Positions 1-12,500 of a DNA stretch of 64,000 nucleotides are shown piece by piece. Where the stretch lies: NCBI GenBank assembly GCA_907164885.2, contig OU015499.1, positions 151,225,446 through 151,289,445 on the forward strand, written 5' to 3'. How positions within the stretch are numbered: position 1 is the stretch's first letter; each line of letters starts with the position of its first letter. A program made the translations under genes and the position numbers. The notes below the pieces were generated by a model. The model worked only from the letters and a program-made list of their open reading frames with translations. It made no database searches and was not told the DNA's origin. This stretch comes from Dolomedes plantarius (lineage: Eukaryota > Arthropoda > Arachnida > Araneae > Dolomedidae).

Positions 1-239
1 TATTTTATACTCTCCGTGTTGTAAATAAATCATGCCAAATGAATGTGGGATATTACTTGAGAGTCAACCAGTGACATGCTGATTTGACATACAGTCAAAT
101 CCCGTTTTAGCGAGGCTGGTATATAACGAACTCAAGGATATAACAAACAAAAACTTTGGTCCCGCCGTTTTCCTATTGTACTTAATGCTAATTTATCCTT
201 TTATAACGAACCTCAGAAATCTTAAGAAATGGCTATAAC

Positions 240-831
240 CAAGGCCGGATTTAGATGAAAAGAGGCCCTAGGCTATTCCACTTATGAGGCCTTCATTTTT
301 AAATTTGTAAATTACATGAGAGATAATAAAATATATCATTACTGTGATATATATCAATATATTAAATGAAACATGTTGTTATTGGTACCAACCTATATAT
401 ATTCAATACATTGAAGATTAAACCAAATTTAATTCAGATAAATTTATTTCATAATAATTCGCATTTAAAGTTTAAGTATGAATTATTATGAATTTTAAGT
501 CTTAAACTAAACCAAAACTGGAACTTTATTCAAACAAAATCCAGATCACAAAAAAGAAAATATCAAATTGTATATCATATTAAATTTTATGTTAATAGTT
601 ATATTATTTAAGAACTGATTCAATCCATGTATACATTTAAAACGAAATAGTAGATTAGAAGAATTTCTTTCTAAACTTTTTCACACAGAATTCTTCTATG
701 AGTTCATCAAAATCCATTTTTCTGAAGGTCTCATTTTCGATTCAATTTTGCTAACAATTTGAATGTAGGCCCCTCTTGATCTTGAGGCCGTAGGCTGAAG
801 CCTAGTTAGCCTATAGGAAAATCCGGCCCTG
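240..831. mobile_element. hAT-type MITE, copy 1
   Basis: 592 bp, starting CAAGGCCGGATTTAG and ending AAATCCGGCCCTG, with an exact 8-bp target duplication GCTATAAC (232-239 and 832-839). It has no coding capacity. The 8-bp duplication and CAG...CTG termini fit the hAT superfamily. A second copy with its own duplication lies at 63365-63992. Confidence 0.9.
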
Positions 832-1054
832 GCTATAACGAACCTCTCTTTCGGTCGAATACTGAATTTCTTTTAATTTTTAAACTTTTCCGCAATTGTG
901 AAAACAGGACTTCTACTCTAATTTGGTAAGAAAATGTATGCCAGCCAGTGAAACACGGTGCAATAGGGCAATGTCTCGCAGTATGTCACATCTCAACTCT
1001 TGCAGATTTTACTTCTTGTTTGGCGAGGAGTGGCAAAACATTGCATAATTTAAC

Positions 1055-1330
1055 ATGGCGTTCAATGAGCATTCTTACAGCTTGTTGAATAAAATGCTCT
1101 CAGATTACGCAAAGTCTTTAGATACGGTATTTAAACAAAAGTATATCACTAAATTAAACATTCAGGTACAGCCCGGAAAGATTTATTCGGTATGTGACCC
1201 GTATTTATTGATAGAGGAAGACTGGAGTTACGATACAAGACGCTGGCCTGAAGTAACTTATCCCGATATCTATACATATCTCGACATAATAATAATCATT
1301 CCCAACGAAAGAATGATTATATTCTCTTAA
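1055..1330 (+). CDS. Short orphan reading frame with a WPEVTYPDIYTYL motif
   Basis: This is a 91-codon ATG frame inside the Tigger element, upstream of its transposase start. Residues about 64-76 read W-P-E-V-T-Y-P-D-I-Y-T-Y-L. I associate that motif with the N-termini of a group of transposon-linked proteins of uncertain function in invertebrates. Downstream of the motif the frame turns low-complexity (a run of Ile) and stops, so it is probably a truncated exon. No promoter, splice donor or partner exon could be identified. It may be a captured exon or chance; the function is unknown. Confidence 0.35.
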   Translation: MAFNEHSYSLLNKMLSDYAKSLDTVFKQKYITKLNIQVQPGKIYSVCDPYLLIEEDWSYDTRRWPEVTYPDIYTYLDIIIIIPNERMIIFS

Positions 1331-1732
1331 ACCTTGCGAAATATAAAAAAAAGTGTTAAAATACTTGTTACATACAACTAATATGAGGAATTTTATAAAT
1401 AAACTTAAATTATTTAACTCAAAATGAAGGTATCGTCCAAAAACACATGCAATAGGAACTGCTTCTGTTTTCTGCCACCCGATAATGACGTCATCTATAG
1501 CAGACGAAAACTGACGTAGCCAGTGACGTTGCGACGTTTCGCCTTATATCACATCAGCGATAAGTCTGTTTATTCAAGGGTAAAAACAACTGCATTCTTT
1601 CTCTTTTATGATAGCCACTCTGCAGGTGTGATCCCGCCAGTAAGTCGGCAAGCGAAACCACAGTAAGATTGGGGAGGGGAGAATGCCACCAAATGCTAGA
1701 GGAAAACAAGTAAAAGCATGAACAGTATAGCA

Positions 1733-2474
1733 CAGTGGTTCCCAACCTTGGGTACGCGTACCAATACCGGTACGCGGACAAACAGCTACCGGTATGCGAA
1801 TGACTTTACAATTTAAAACAAAAATCTATTAAAAATCTGTATTACAAAAAAAAAAAAAAGAAAGAAAAGAAATGACTATAATAACTAATAATCCATACGT
1901 TTTAATATTTTAGTTTGGAATTTCTTATCCATTGTTTGTGCTGTAATACTTTATTGGGATTTACCTAATCTCAAAAGATGCCGTCTACACCTGAATGTGT
2001 TATCTATGACCGCCCCATAAAAATTTGCCACTCGCCTGCGAATTATAACTGTGTTTGCGAATTATAACCGTGTCTGAGAAGTTTCTTGCCAAGCAGTAAA
2101 ATTTTTAATGCCATTTGCGACCACATATTTATGTGAAAAAGGATTTTCTGCAATGACTGCGATGAAAACCAAGTATAGAGCTTTGCTGGACATTGAATCG
2201 GAACTTCGCCTTAAACCGACAAACATTGAGCTCGATATTACTTCTTCAGTTAATAATAAACAGGTCCAACCTTTCCACTATATATATTTTTAAAGTGATT
2301 ATTATATTTTATGTATATGTTTAGCAATAAAAATATATCCCAAGTTACTTGTCTTTATTACAAATTTTCTCCATTGCATTTTATTCTCCATTTCAAAATT
2401 TTTGGTCTACCGGTACGTCATCAAATTGTTTAAACCGTACAGGTACGGTACTATAAAAAGGTTGGGAACCCCTG
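1733..2474 (+). mobile_element. ZBED/SCAND3-like hAT fragment inside Tigger
   Basis: 742 bp with termini CAGTGGTTCCCAACCTT and AAGGTTGGGAACCCCTG. It is flanked by an 8-bp duplication with one mismatch (GTATAGCA 1725-1732, GTATGGCA 2475-2482). Only the end of the transposase survives, so it is an internal-deletion derivative. It sits in the Tigger 5' region and is therefore younger than Tigger. Confidence 0.88.
2108..2293 (+). pseudogene. hAT transposase C-terminal (dimerisation) remnant
   Basis: The 61-codon frame contains TYLCEKGFSAM, followed by an MKTKYRALLDIESELRLK-type stretch and ending near QVQPFH. This is the hallmark of the C-terminal dimerisation region of ZBED5/SCAND3-like hAT transposases. 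The rest of the protein, including the BED finger and the catalytic core, is missing; upstream sequence in this element has stops in all frames. It is a fragment at the 3' end of the surrounding hAT element, with no expected activity. Confidence 0.85.
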
Positions 2475-2673
2475 GTATGGCACATATGCACCCGAGAACA
2501 AGGCGAAAGATCGGCTCAGGGACGCAATTTTATCTCGTTCACCCATTTGAGTGTTTATCACAAGCTAAAAACTCGCTTTTAAGAATTCATTAGGTCAATC
2601 ATGTCGAGCACGCGTAAAGCTGTCTGAATCAAAGAAAAAGTAAACATCATAAGATAAATACAAAATGGAGGTA

Positions 2674-3422
2674 CTGTCCGACCACAGTACGAAGAACCAC
2701 GGTTGGCATAGTGCCAAGACGATTCTATTCACGTGTAGGTAAGGCTGCTGAGGAAGGAGGGGGAAAAGTCTCGTATTCTCTGGACATTCTTTAGAATCGG
2801 TTACTAATTGCGCTTGCTTGCTTTTTCCTCGTCTGTTATTTTGATTATTATATTAAAATTACTGGATCCTTTACCCAACACAACTGCTCGGAATAAGCCG
2901 TTCCGTAATGATTGTAAACGTATAATACACAATGTAATTAAATTGTGCGATAAAGAAGCACTAGAAGGAAATGTTATTGTTCCACTTTCGCAATCCCTAA
3001 AGAGAGCTAGTGAAATGACCGGGATATCAATGTCCAGTGTAAAAAGAATACGCAGAGAAGCAAAGGGTGAAGAAACTCCAAAATTTGAATCTCCGAGGAA
3101 ACGTCAGAAAAAAAGAACCACCGAAAACGTAGCTTTAGATAATTTTGATTGTGATGTAATCCGAAAATATCCACTCCTATTTTTTAAATAGATTTGCTTC
3201 TTTCTTTTTATTATTTTGAAATTATTATTCACATATTCGATCAAAAATAAAGTTTTAAAAAATAACTTTAAAATTGCGGACAAAAAGCAGTCTGAAATAC
3301 ATTCCGTATTTCATAAACAAACACATCCGAAAATATGACGTTTTCCCCTATTTTCTAAGTAGACTAGCTTTTCTCGCGCATGCGTAACAGCTTCCAGGGA
3401 CCTTGCTTCCGTGGTCGGACAG
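2674..3422 (+). mobile_element. TA-flanked Tc1/IS630-type element fragment in Tigger CDS
   Basis: The inverted termini CTGTCCGACCACAG and CCGTGGTCGGACAG are flanked by TA (2672-2673 and 3423-3424). It carries a single helix-turn-helix exon and no catalytic domain, so it is non-autonomous. The insertion lies a few codons into the Tigger transposase, so it postdates Tigger or arrived with the deletion of its core. Confidence 0.75.
2808..3191 (+). pseudogene. N-terminal HTH exon of an IS630/Tc1-like transposase
   Basis: This open stretch has no ATG at its start. From about residue 30 it reads KPFRNDCKRIIHNVIKLC, then a helix-turn-helix-like segment ASEMTGISMSSVKRI. A basic patch RKRQKKRT follows, then LDNFDCDVIRK. 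This order (HTH, basic linker, 'LDNFD..VIR') is what I expect at the N-terminus of a group of IS630/Tc1-related transposases in invertebrates. The DDE domain is absent and the frame ends at 3191. It is probably one exon left in a deletion derivative; assignment to superfamily is moderate. Confidence 0.6.
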
Positions 3423-4437
3423 TAATCAAGTTTAAAGTAGCCAAGTAAAAAGGCGGAAGATTCTACTTCTGCTTGACAATTGTAGTGCACACAAAAATGA
3501 TAAACAGCTACAATTGATTAGAACTGTGCTCTTTATTCCGAATGCAACTTCGTTAGTACAGCCTAAGGACTAGGGTGTCATCAGAAGCCTTAAATGTCAT
3601 TACAGGAAGCAGCTCATTTTATGAATATTAGAGGGATATCATAAAATTGTAAAGTTTCTCATCTTGATGCACTTATAATGCTCGAAAAATCTTGGCAGCT
3701 TGTTACAGATTCTACAATAAGAAAATGTTTTCGACATGCTGGCCTAGCAAAGAATGTTGAAGATGATGATGAAGATTTGCCTATCGCGATATGGATAGAA
3801 AAGCACAAAATTTTATCATTCTCAGATTGTGACATGCAATTGTTCGAAACATGAGATGATTAAGTCATTACATGTGAAAAACCAACTGATGAAGATATTT
3901 TGGAAGAAATTAAAATGAAACATTCTGAAATCGAAGATTCTACATCTGATGCTGATGAAGAGGTGCACATAAATGACAAAATTCCCACCATCTTAGATGC
4001 CGCAGCAGCAATGCATATAATTAATAAGTTTTTGTCTACACAAACAGTGGAAGAAAAAGTGTTGGAGTCATTCGATGAATTGGAGAAAGAAATTCATAAA
4101 ATGTTTTTGAAATCGGCATCATATCAGCAGAAGATTACCGATTATTTCTGTATCAAAACAGTGAGCAACAATTGGAGGTAAAATGAATTTATTTCCATTT
4201 GTCTTCATGTTTAGTTAATTTAATTACTATTGTGTCAGTTTAATGTAATCGATTTTAGTCAATTAATGATTATTAATGATCATTTTTAATAGATTTTATC
4301 ATTTTTTAATACATCATTACTGAATACACATAGCAACTAATCAGTTATACATTTTGTGAACATTTTTCTTAACGATTCGGATATAGCGAACAAAACCTTT
4401 GGTTCCTTGAAGTTCGTTATAATGGGGTTCGACTATA

Positions 4438-6648
4438 TCATATTATTATAGCAAAGAAACAGAATTTCACAGACATACGAAAAAAATAAATAAAAAATAT
4501 AAATATAAAAATGCATGCATACACACACTTCAGTAGAAAAATTATTATGTTACATATCTCTTTAATTATATTTTTTTTACCAGCAGACTTCGTTAATCGA
4601 AAATTATTGTATTCAGAGTATAAAGAAATACAGAAGCTAAGGCACAAACTTTGATCAGACTAAAAAGTTATTTTTCACTCCTGTAACAACTTGCTACAAT
4701 GTGCATTTAATACCAGAAACTGACAATAGCAGTTCCACACAGATTCTCATGTCAGGAAAGATCTGCAAATTTTGAAAATTTTTAAAAAACTACACTAAAT
4801 GATTGAGCAGGATTCAATATTTAAGATAATATCCATAAGAAATAAAGATGATATGTGATGCAACAGCCTTTTCCAACTGGTTATCTTATGTATTTAATGA
4901 CACATAATCACAATAAGGGTGTAATAAAGCTAAATACTTATAACAACTTATCAAACAATGCTTCAATGAGATAAATTGCAATATTAGTGACAGAAAATAC
5001 AAACAAATTTCCTGCAGTGAGTTGAAATAAATTTTTAAACAGTTTATGAAACCAAACGCACCACAGTTTTCCCAATTAAAATGATATGAATAATCATAAG
5101 ACAGTCATTGGAGCATTACACATCAACATTAAATATGGATGAAACACATTGTAAACAGTATAAAGATTATAAAGTTGTTAAGTTCTACAAATATTTTGTT
5201 TCTTTGTTATGTCGAATGAATACTTTATTTTCTGAAAATATGGTTCATTCCATGTAGGTAGGTGTGGTTCATATTTCTAAAGTAAACAAACACCTATATA
5301 ATGAAGACTAATATAAAGGACAGAAAATATGCAAAAAATGAATCGTAAAATGAATAAATAGCATGAACTCAGATTTTAGACCTTCCAGTAAAAAGTATTT
5401 AATTGTTATACTGTGTTACAATAATATATTAAGTAAATATAGGTAGTTTTGGTAAATAAATCTAAAGTAAACAAATACCTATTTCATAAAGACTAATATA
5501 AAGGATAGAAAATATGTAAAAAATGAATCATAAAATGATTGAATAGCCTGAACTCAGATGTTATACTCTCCAGTATAAAGTAATTAACTGTTATACTGTG
5601 TTACCTTAATATATTAATTTAATATAGAAGGTTTCAAAATTTTAAAGCTGAAAATATAGAATTCACATAAAATCTTATAATTTTTATTCAGCAGATATCT
5701 ATAAATTATATTTCAAATAAAGTTACATGTAACTGTTAACTAAATTGACAGTGAGTAGAAAAGTTCAACATGAAATATAAAACTCTCAAAATGTCTGTAA
5801 AAGAGGGGGAAATCTTCTGATAAATACATTACTTATATTAAAATTTTTTCTAAAACTTTTCATGAAGGAACTTATACAGAATATTGATGAATATTTCCCC
5901 TATGCAAAATGGAAACTTACCAGACTATTATTTCATGTTTTTGGTAAAGTTATCTTTCACATAAATGGTTTTATATAATCCTTTAACAACAGTTTTAACT
6001 TTTATTCATGTATAAATGTAATTCATTTGATGCATATTTCTTCACAATATACTTCTGGAGCACTGGGATAAATAAAGAATACGAGAATTTTGCAGAATGG
6101 CCTTTTTGACACTTTTACTGCAGTAAATTTCTATTAAATAATTATTTTTTTTTACCCCAAGAGTTAGAATACTTAAATCCTAAAACCACACAAAAATCAA
6201 TTTGATTAACACTGACCTTCAGGACAGAAGTTATAGATTTAGAGATTACCAAAGACATGAACAGCAAGACACCTCACATGAATTTTTCAAGCACAAAATA
6301 ATCTATTGAGCATAAAGAATATGCTGGTAAGAAGCAGGCAATTAAACTTTAGTTTGAAACTAATCCGAGTACCATTTTTAAATCTTGTTATAATCCAGTT
6401 TTTAAATCTTGAAATGTTTCTAACAAAGAACTCTTTGGAATACATAATGCAGAGAAAATAAAATTTTTATGCATAAAATACTGCAGAGAAAATAAAATTT
6501 TTATGCATAAAATACTAATAATTGTATACAGTAAACAATAAGCAAAAATTTGCAGTTTTGAAGTGCTAAATAATTTATTTTTGATTTTAATAAGAACTTC
6601 AGTTTTAAACATCAAGTATTATTCTTAAATAATAGTCTTTGAAATACA
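4438..6648. other. Gene-free AT-rich flank, shared with units B and C
   Basis: No supportable gene. It aligns by eye with 38800-40150 and, inverted, with 56290-57720. It contains internal short repeats, for example 5270-5390 resembling 5460-5580, and a doubled segment of about 65 bp around 6425-6510. Short reading frames here are not preserved in the other units. Confidence 0.7.
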
Positions 6649-7081
6649 CTGATTTAAAACTTTAAACAAGCATATTATAATGAATCATGTACCTAAAATA
6701 TGAATATTTTCTAGTATTGCAGTCATTGCTGTTCCTGTTATTTTTCTTGCAATAAGCATAAATGTTATTAACTAAATGTTGCCATCAAAAACTTTAACAA
6801 TAAATAAATACAGTAACAAATAACATCAACAAAAAATATTTCCGATACAATCATAATTAAAATGGCTCTCTGATAGAAAAATGATTAAAAAAAGCAACGG
6901 GCAAACTGCAGATTACTTCTTTGATTCTATTCCTTCTATGATTACTTCTGTGATTCATAAAAATACACTAATTTGAAATATACTATTCAATTTGACAGTA
7001 TATTTAAAATATGCTGTGATTCATAAATACACTGATTTAAAACTTTAAACAAGCATATTATAATGAATCATGTACCTAAAA

Positions 7082-8624
7082 CAGTGTTTCTCAGCCTGTG
7101 TGCCGCAAGGGTTTTTGACAAATAATTAAAATTGCATGGGTTTTGTAACTTTGAAATAGTATTTTTAATTACCTCAATGGTTTCGAACAAAAATCTTTTT
7201 AAATTTAGTTTACCCATGTTTTTATTTGATATTGCTTTTTCCCAATTGTAATTGACGTTGATTTAAATTGATTGTTTCTTAAAATCAAATGATTTGTAAA
7301 ATAAGTCTTTAAATTTCTTTAATATGAGTGTATTGCTGTGAACTAATTAAAAAATGTGTTTTACTCATTTAGCCATTATAGACAAATATTTAGTAAAATC
7401 TGGTGCTTGACAAATGGAAGATAAACAAAGAAACAAGCGAAAATATAAAGATAACTACATCGAATTTGAATTCATCGCAATTAAATCGGAAGACCCTCAA
7501 ATATCATTCTGTCCAGTCTGCAAAAAGAATTTTGCAAATGAAGCTCTCATTCCTACTTAACTGAAAAGACATTTAGAAACTTAACACCCAAAGGTAAAAA
7601 ACAAACCAAGAGAATATTTTGAAAACCTGGCAGCACAGTAAAATAAAACTGTAAAAAATGTTTTAAACTATATGAAGATGCCAGAAATGGGATTGTTTGC
7701 AAGCTAGAAGGTTGCACAATCAATAGCACAACACAAAAAAGCACACACCGATGCCAAGTCCCTCATTGCACCAGCATTAGCTATCATTGTTGAAACAATA
7801 CAGGGAAAGGAAGCGACAGAGAAGGTGAAGAAAGTACCATTATCCAATGAAACAATTATAGTTAAATTTCTCTCGGACTCGTTTGAAAAGATGAACTCTC
7901 TGAATTTAAGTCTTTAAGGTCCATCTGAGAATATTGTCACATCAACATCAAAACTGAAGTCATTTGAAGAAAAATTAACACTGTGGAAATCTGAAATATC
8001 GAAAGAAAATTTTGAATGCTTTCCGGTGTCAATGGATCTCACTCAAAAAAAAAATTTGCAGACGAAATTATAAGCACCATTGACGAACTTCAAACCTCAC
8101 TTAAAAGCTATTTTCCTTCTCATTCAGTTGACGAATATGAATAGTTCATCAATCCATTTGTAATTTGTAAGACACCAAATTTAACAAGAACAGCTCATTG
8201 ATCTGAGAAATGATAAGTTTACCATTCAACATTCTTTAAGAAAAATTTGGATGAGTTTTGGCTTTCTGTCAAAAATTTGTACCCTGCAATCAGTTAGAAA
8301 GATATTAAGATTCATCTGCTTTTTGCATCTTCATGGTTCTGTGAATTTGGATTTTCAGCAATTACAGAAATCAAGTTCAAAAAGCGAGAAAGACATTTAA
8401 AAGTTGACGATGAAATGCAAACTTATCTGGCGACTTTGGAACATCGTTTTGATTTAATTTGTTCAAGAAAACAGGCTCAGCCCTCTCATTGAATAAATTT
8501 TGTAAATAAATATATATATTTTTATGTATCATACAACTTTTACATTTTTTTATATTCAGGTATGCCACAAATAATTCCAGATATTTCTAGTGGGCCATAA
8601 ACCAAAAAAGGTTGAGAAACACTG
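7082..8624 (+). mobile_element. ZBED5/SCAND3-like hAT transposon
   Basis: 1543 bp with termini CAGTGTTTCTCAGCCT and AGGTTGAGAAACACTG, and an exact 8-bp duplication ACCTAAAA (7074-7081 and 8625-8632). It carries a plus-strand transposase remnant. The intact target is visible in the tandem copy at about 6692-6699. Confidence 0.92.
7414..8492 (+). pseudogene. BED-finger hAT transposase, broken
   Basis: From ATG 7414 the frame opens with a basic stretch, then FCPVCKKNFANEAL and, after one stop, LKRHLE. This is a BED-type zinc finger with the usual C..C..H spacing. Later pieces in shifted frames read SLNLSLQGPSENIV with a stop, then KLTLWKSEISK. Near 8340 comes FGFSAITEIKFKKRERHLKVDDE, ending QAQPSH, the conserved C-terminus of the ZBED5/SCAND3-like group. 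It is shorter than the roughly 600 residues usual for the family. Several stops and frame changes show it cannot make transposase. Confidence 0.85.
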
Positions 8625-8855
8625 ACCTAAAATATGAATATTTTAGAGTATTGCCGTCATTGCTGTTCCTGTATTTTCGTTGCAATAAGCATGAATGTTA
8701 TTAACTCAATATTGCCATCAAAAACTTTGACAATAAATGAATACAGTAACAAATAACATCAACAAAAAATATTTCTGATACAATCATAAATAAAATGGTT
8801 CTCTGATAGAAAAATGATTCAAGAAAGCAACGAGTAATCTGCAGATTACTTCTGA

Positions 8856-9502
8856 TACTACCAAGTTGTACAAACTTACCCAGTTTGGCGCCAATGCATT
8901 AGTTCTGTGAAAAGAAAAATATCCTTGGTTATTAATTTACTGTTATTTCTAAGTTCCTCACAAAATTAACAATGCATTTGGATTTCATCGAAATTAAATA
9001 ACTTAATGCACATAAATGATGGTTTGTAAACGTTGATAACCTCTAGATGTCATAACAGTTTTAATATTTTTAAGCATGACATTAAATAAAAAAATTCTAA
9101 ACACACGAATGCTGAGAAAAGTGCTCGAATTTTTATGGTCTTACATCTAGTGAATATAATTTACAAGTGGCTACTTTGTTTATATTCTGCTACTGTTGGA
9201 TTGTAATATTTTTAATAAATAATTTCATTATTCAGTTTAATAGGCTGAAAACTTGATTCGCCTAAGCTTGCCACATACGTCACCAAAGGTTTATTTTATT
9301 CAATACAGAAAAAAAAATACCTGTAAAATAAACTTGAATAATTGTTATTTACCCTGGCACCATGATCAATGTTATTTGAATCCGTTTTTTATTTCAAAAG
9401 CTACGAAAATTTGTCGCCAAGCTAACATTTTTTTCATTAAATTTCAGAATATTGAAAACTACACACACTTAAACATGGCGATGGGCGACTACTCGAGTGA
9501 AT
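8856..9502. promoter_or_regulatory. Distal 5' flank and start of promoter-like block, unit A
   Basis: It matches 40150-40650 and, inverted, 55615-56260. No coding frame is preserved. The last 60 bases become less AT-rich, align loosely with the GC-richer block of units B and C, and are then cut by the satellite-bearing hAT-like element. A regulatory role is inferred from conservation and position only. Confidence 0.45.
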
Positions 9503-12500
9503 TAGGGATGGATCGGAAATACTGGACCTGTTACTTTGTAACAGGTATGTCCTAACTGAACTTTGGACCTGTTACCGATTTTCAAAAGTAACAGGTACGG
9601 CGTACGTGTCAAACGATAGAATACTCCCGCCAGGCGGAGAGCGGGGACGAAATAAGTATACGCGTATTTTTTCGTACCTGTTACCAGAAAATACTCCCTT
9701 GCCTAAACGAGTATTTCTACACTCGTTTATACTTTATACTTCTACGTACTACGTAGTACGTAGGAAGGGTCGTCGGGCGCATACAAAACAAATAGACGAG
9801 TATTTCTACTTGTCTTGTGACCTTAGGAAATATTCGCTTACCTAAACATTTTCACGTTCGTTTATAACCATTATTTTCCAATAAAATTGACAGTTGATCT
9901 GAATGTCGTTGGACATATTCTTACTTTCTTCTTCATTTTAATTCATGACTATTATTAAATACTAATACACTCAATCAAGTGAATGAATGACTCAATAGTT
10001 GTTTACAGCGATTGAGTCATTCATTTGTTTACAGTTGAAGCTTCCCCCCTCCCGGCGAAATGGATGAATCCCGCCTATGGGTGAAAAATTGGATCTTCTT
10101 TCATGTCCTTCTGCAAAGGAAGCGAATGACAAGATTTTTTTGAAGTATTTCTTTAAAATTCAATTAAAAATCGAAATTTTAAGATAGAGACTTGAAATGA
10201 AGTTTATATGAATGAGAAAGCTTTCATCTTCCAGTTGATATAAATATTTTCTTTGTAACATAATTCTGAGAGCATCGAATTTATATATCTCGAAACGCAC
10301 AATTTTTTCCAAAAAGTGGGTTTTCAATTTTAATAAAAATATCAGTCTGTTTTAAATTATTTTTTACACTTGTCAGGATCAAAATATCAGTCTGTTTTAA
10401 ATTATTTTTAAACAAATGAGGTCTTGTTTAAAGGAGAAATGTCTGTAGTCTTAGATTGTAAAAAAAAAATTCTACGATCCTTTTTTAGCGAGTTATCGTA
10501 ATCTGAACATGAAAAAGTCAATATTTTCCCACAAAACATAAAATTTAAAAAAAACTTAAAGTCCGACGAATATGAGACATGTCTTACTTTCTTCCCCACA
10601 TTGTTCTGCATCGATTGGTATCGGTCTCGACCCCATACCCCCAGCGGTTTCGGAGGAGATAGCGTGACAAGCTTTTGACAGCGGCGTTGCCGGCAGTGGC
10701 AGCGCCAGTTACTTTTTTTTAGAATAGAGAGATAATAAAAACGTCTTATGAAAAAAAAATTATTTTATAGCAAACAAGATTATCATTAGCCAAACATAAA
10801 TATTTTTTAGAAAAAACAACTTGGTATATATGTATTTATTGTACAATAGGTATACAGATTTTATAAAATTCACTGATTATTCATTATATTATTGGTAATC
10901 ATTTTTGTGTTTTATGACAGGTGAAAAAATTGTATCTGCTCGCTTGTCAGGATTTTGTGAATTAAATTGTTGATGATAATAAAAACGTCTTATGAAAAAA
11001 AATTATTTTATAGCAAACAAGATTATCATTAGCAAAACATAAATATTTTTTAGAAGAAACAAATTGGTATATATGTATTTATTGTACAATAGGTATACAG
11101 ATTTTATAAAATTCACTGATTATTCATTATATTATTGGTAATCATTTTTGTGTTTTATGACAGGTGAAAAAATTGTATCTGCTCGCTTGTCAGGATTTTG
11201 TGAATTAAATTGTTGATGATAATAAAAACGTCTTATGAAAAAAAATTATTTTATAGCAAACAAGATTATCATTAGCAAAACATAAATATTTTTTAGAAAA
11301 AACAACTTGGTATATATGTATTTATTGTACAATAGGTATACAGATTTTATAAAATTCACTGATTATTCATTATATTATTGGTAATCATTTTTGTGTTTTA
11401 TGACAGGTGAAAAAATTGTATCTGCTCGCTTGTCAGGATTTTGTGAATTAAATTGTTGATGATAATAAAAACGTCTTATGAAAAAAAATTATTTTATAGC
11501 AAACAAGATTATCATTAGCAAAACATAAATATTTTTTAGAAGAAACAAATTGGTATATATGTATTTATTGTACAATAGGTATACAGATTTTATAAAATTC
11601 ACTGATTATTCATTATATTATTGGTAATCATTTTTGTGTTTTATGACAGGTGAAAAAATTGTATCTGCTCGCTTGTCAGGATTTTGTGAATTAAATTGTT
11701 GATGATAATAAAAACGTCTTATGAAAAAAAATTATTTTATAGCAAACAAGATTATCATTAGCAAAACATAAATATTTTTTAGAAAAAACAACTTGGTATA
11801 TATGTATTTATTGTACAATAGGTATACAGATTTTATAAAATTCACTGATTATTCATTATATTATTGGTAATCATTTTTGTGTTTTATGACAGGTGAAAAA
11901 ATTGTATCTGCTCGCTTGTCAGGATTTTGTGAATTAAATTGTTGATGATAATAAAAACGTCTTATGAAAAAAAATTATTTTATAGCAAACAAGATTATCA
12001 TTAGCAAAACATAAATATTTTTTAGAAGAAACAAATTGGTATATATGTATTTATTGTACAATAGGTATACAGATTTTATAAAATTCACTGATTATTCATT
12101 ATATTATTGGTAATCATTTTTGTGTTTTATGACAGGTGAAAAAATTGTATCTGCTCGCTTGTCAGGATTTTGTGAATTAAATTGTTGATGATAATAAAAA
12201 CGTCTTATGAAAAAAAATTATTTTATAGCAAACAAGATTATCATTAGCAAAACATAAATATTTTTTAGAAAAAACAACTTGGTATATATGTATTTATTGT
12301 ACAATAGGTATACAGATTTTATAAAATTCACTGATTATTCATTATATTATTGGTAATCATTTTTGTGTTTTATGACAGGTGAAAAAATTGTATCTGCTCG
12401 CTTGTCAGGATTTTGTGAATTAAATTGTTGATGATAATAAAAACGTCTTATGAAAAAAAATTATTTTATAGCAAACAAGATTATCATTAGCAAAACATAA

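Larger units (their letters stand above)
2601..4181 (+). pseudogene. Tigger/pogo transposase, broken
   Basis: The start MSSTRKAV, then a stop, then IKEKVNIIR at 2601-2655 matches the CENP-B-type HTH start of Tigger transposases. The frame is then cut by another element (2674-3422). It resumes near 3447 with LLLLDNCSAH, the catalytic-Asp segment of the DDE_1 family, then PNATSLVQP near 3540. Later come TIRKCFRHAGL near 3710 and an acidic tail ending QQKITDYF near 4145. Residues between roughly 25 and 250 are lost, and there are several stops. It would have acted as a nuclear cut-and-paste transposase; it is clearly dead here. Confidence 0.85.
92..4435 (+). mobile_element. Tigger/pogo-type DNA transposon, nested and decayed
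   Basis: The termini are imperfect inverted repeats: CAGTCAAATCCCGTTTTAGC at the left, and at the right the complement of TAGTCGAACCCCATTATAAC. They are flanked by a TA duplication (90-91 and 4436-4437). Units B and C lack the element at the matching site, so the boundaries are supported by empty sites. Inside are the start and the C-terminal half of a pogo/Tigger transposase. The element was later hit by a hAT MITE, a ZBED-like hAT fragment and a TA-flanked element. Confidence 0.85.
6649..8853. repeat. Tandem duplication (about 0.38 kb period), second copy split by a hAT
   Basis: 6649-6910 is repeated at 7031-7081 plus 8633-8853 with small differences. The second copy is interrupted by the hAT at 7082-8624, so the first copy shows the uninterrupted target sequence. 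Confidence 0.85.
1..9502. repeat. Segmental-duplication unit A, 5' flank of a zinc-finger locus (left part cut by window edge)
   Basis: Bases 1-89 match 38711-38800 and, inverted, 57710-57800. The match resumes after the Tigger insertion (4438 onward) and runs with gaps to about 9490, where it meets the promoter-like block of the other units. In units B and C this stretch is the 5' flank of a poly-C2H2 gene. A related minus-strand gene would therefore be expected just left of position 1; that is inference. Unit A is longer than B and C between about 5820 and 9000 because the others carry deletions there. Confidence 0.8.

Noticed and set aside
4438..4647. 69-codon minus-strand frame rich in Phe and Ile
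   Set aside because: Low-complexity AT-rich sequence; not open in the other duplication units.
9606..9845. 79-codon frame in the satellite-bearing element
   Set aside because: It overlaps subterminal repeats and palindromes and is not kept in copy 2; no domain is seen.
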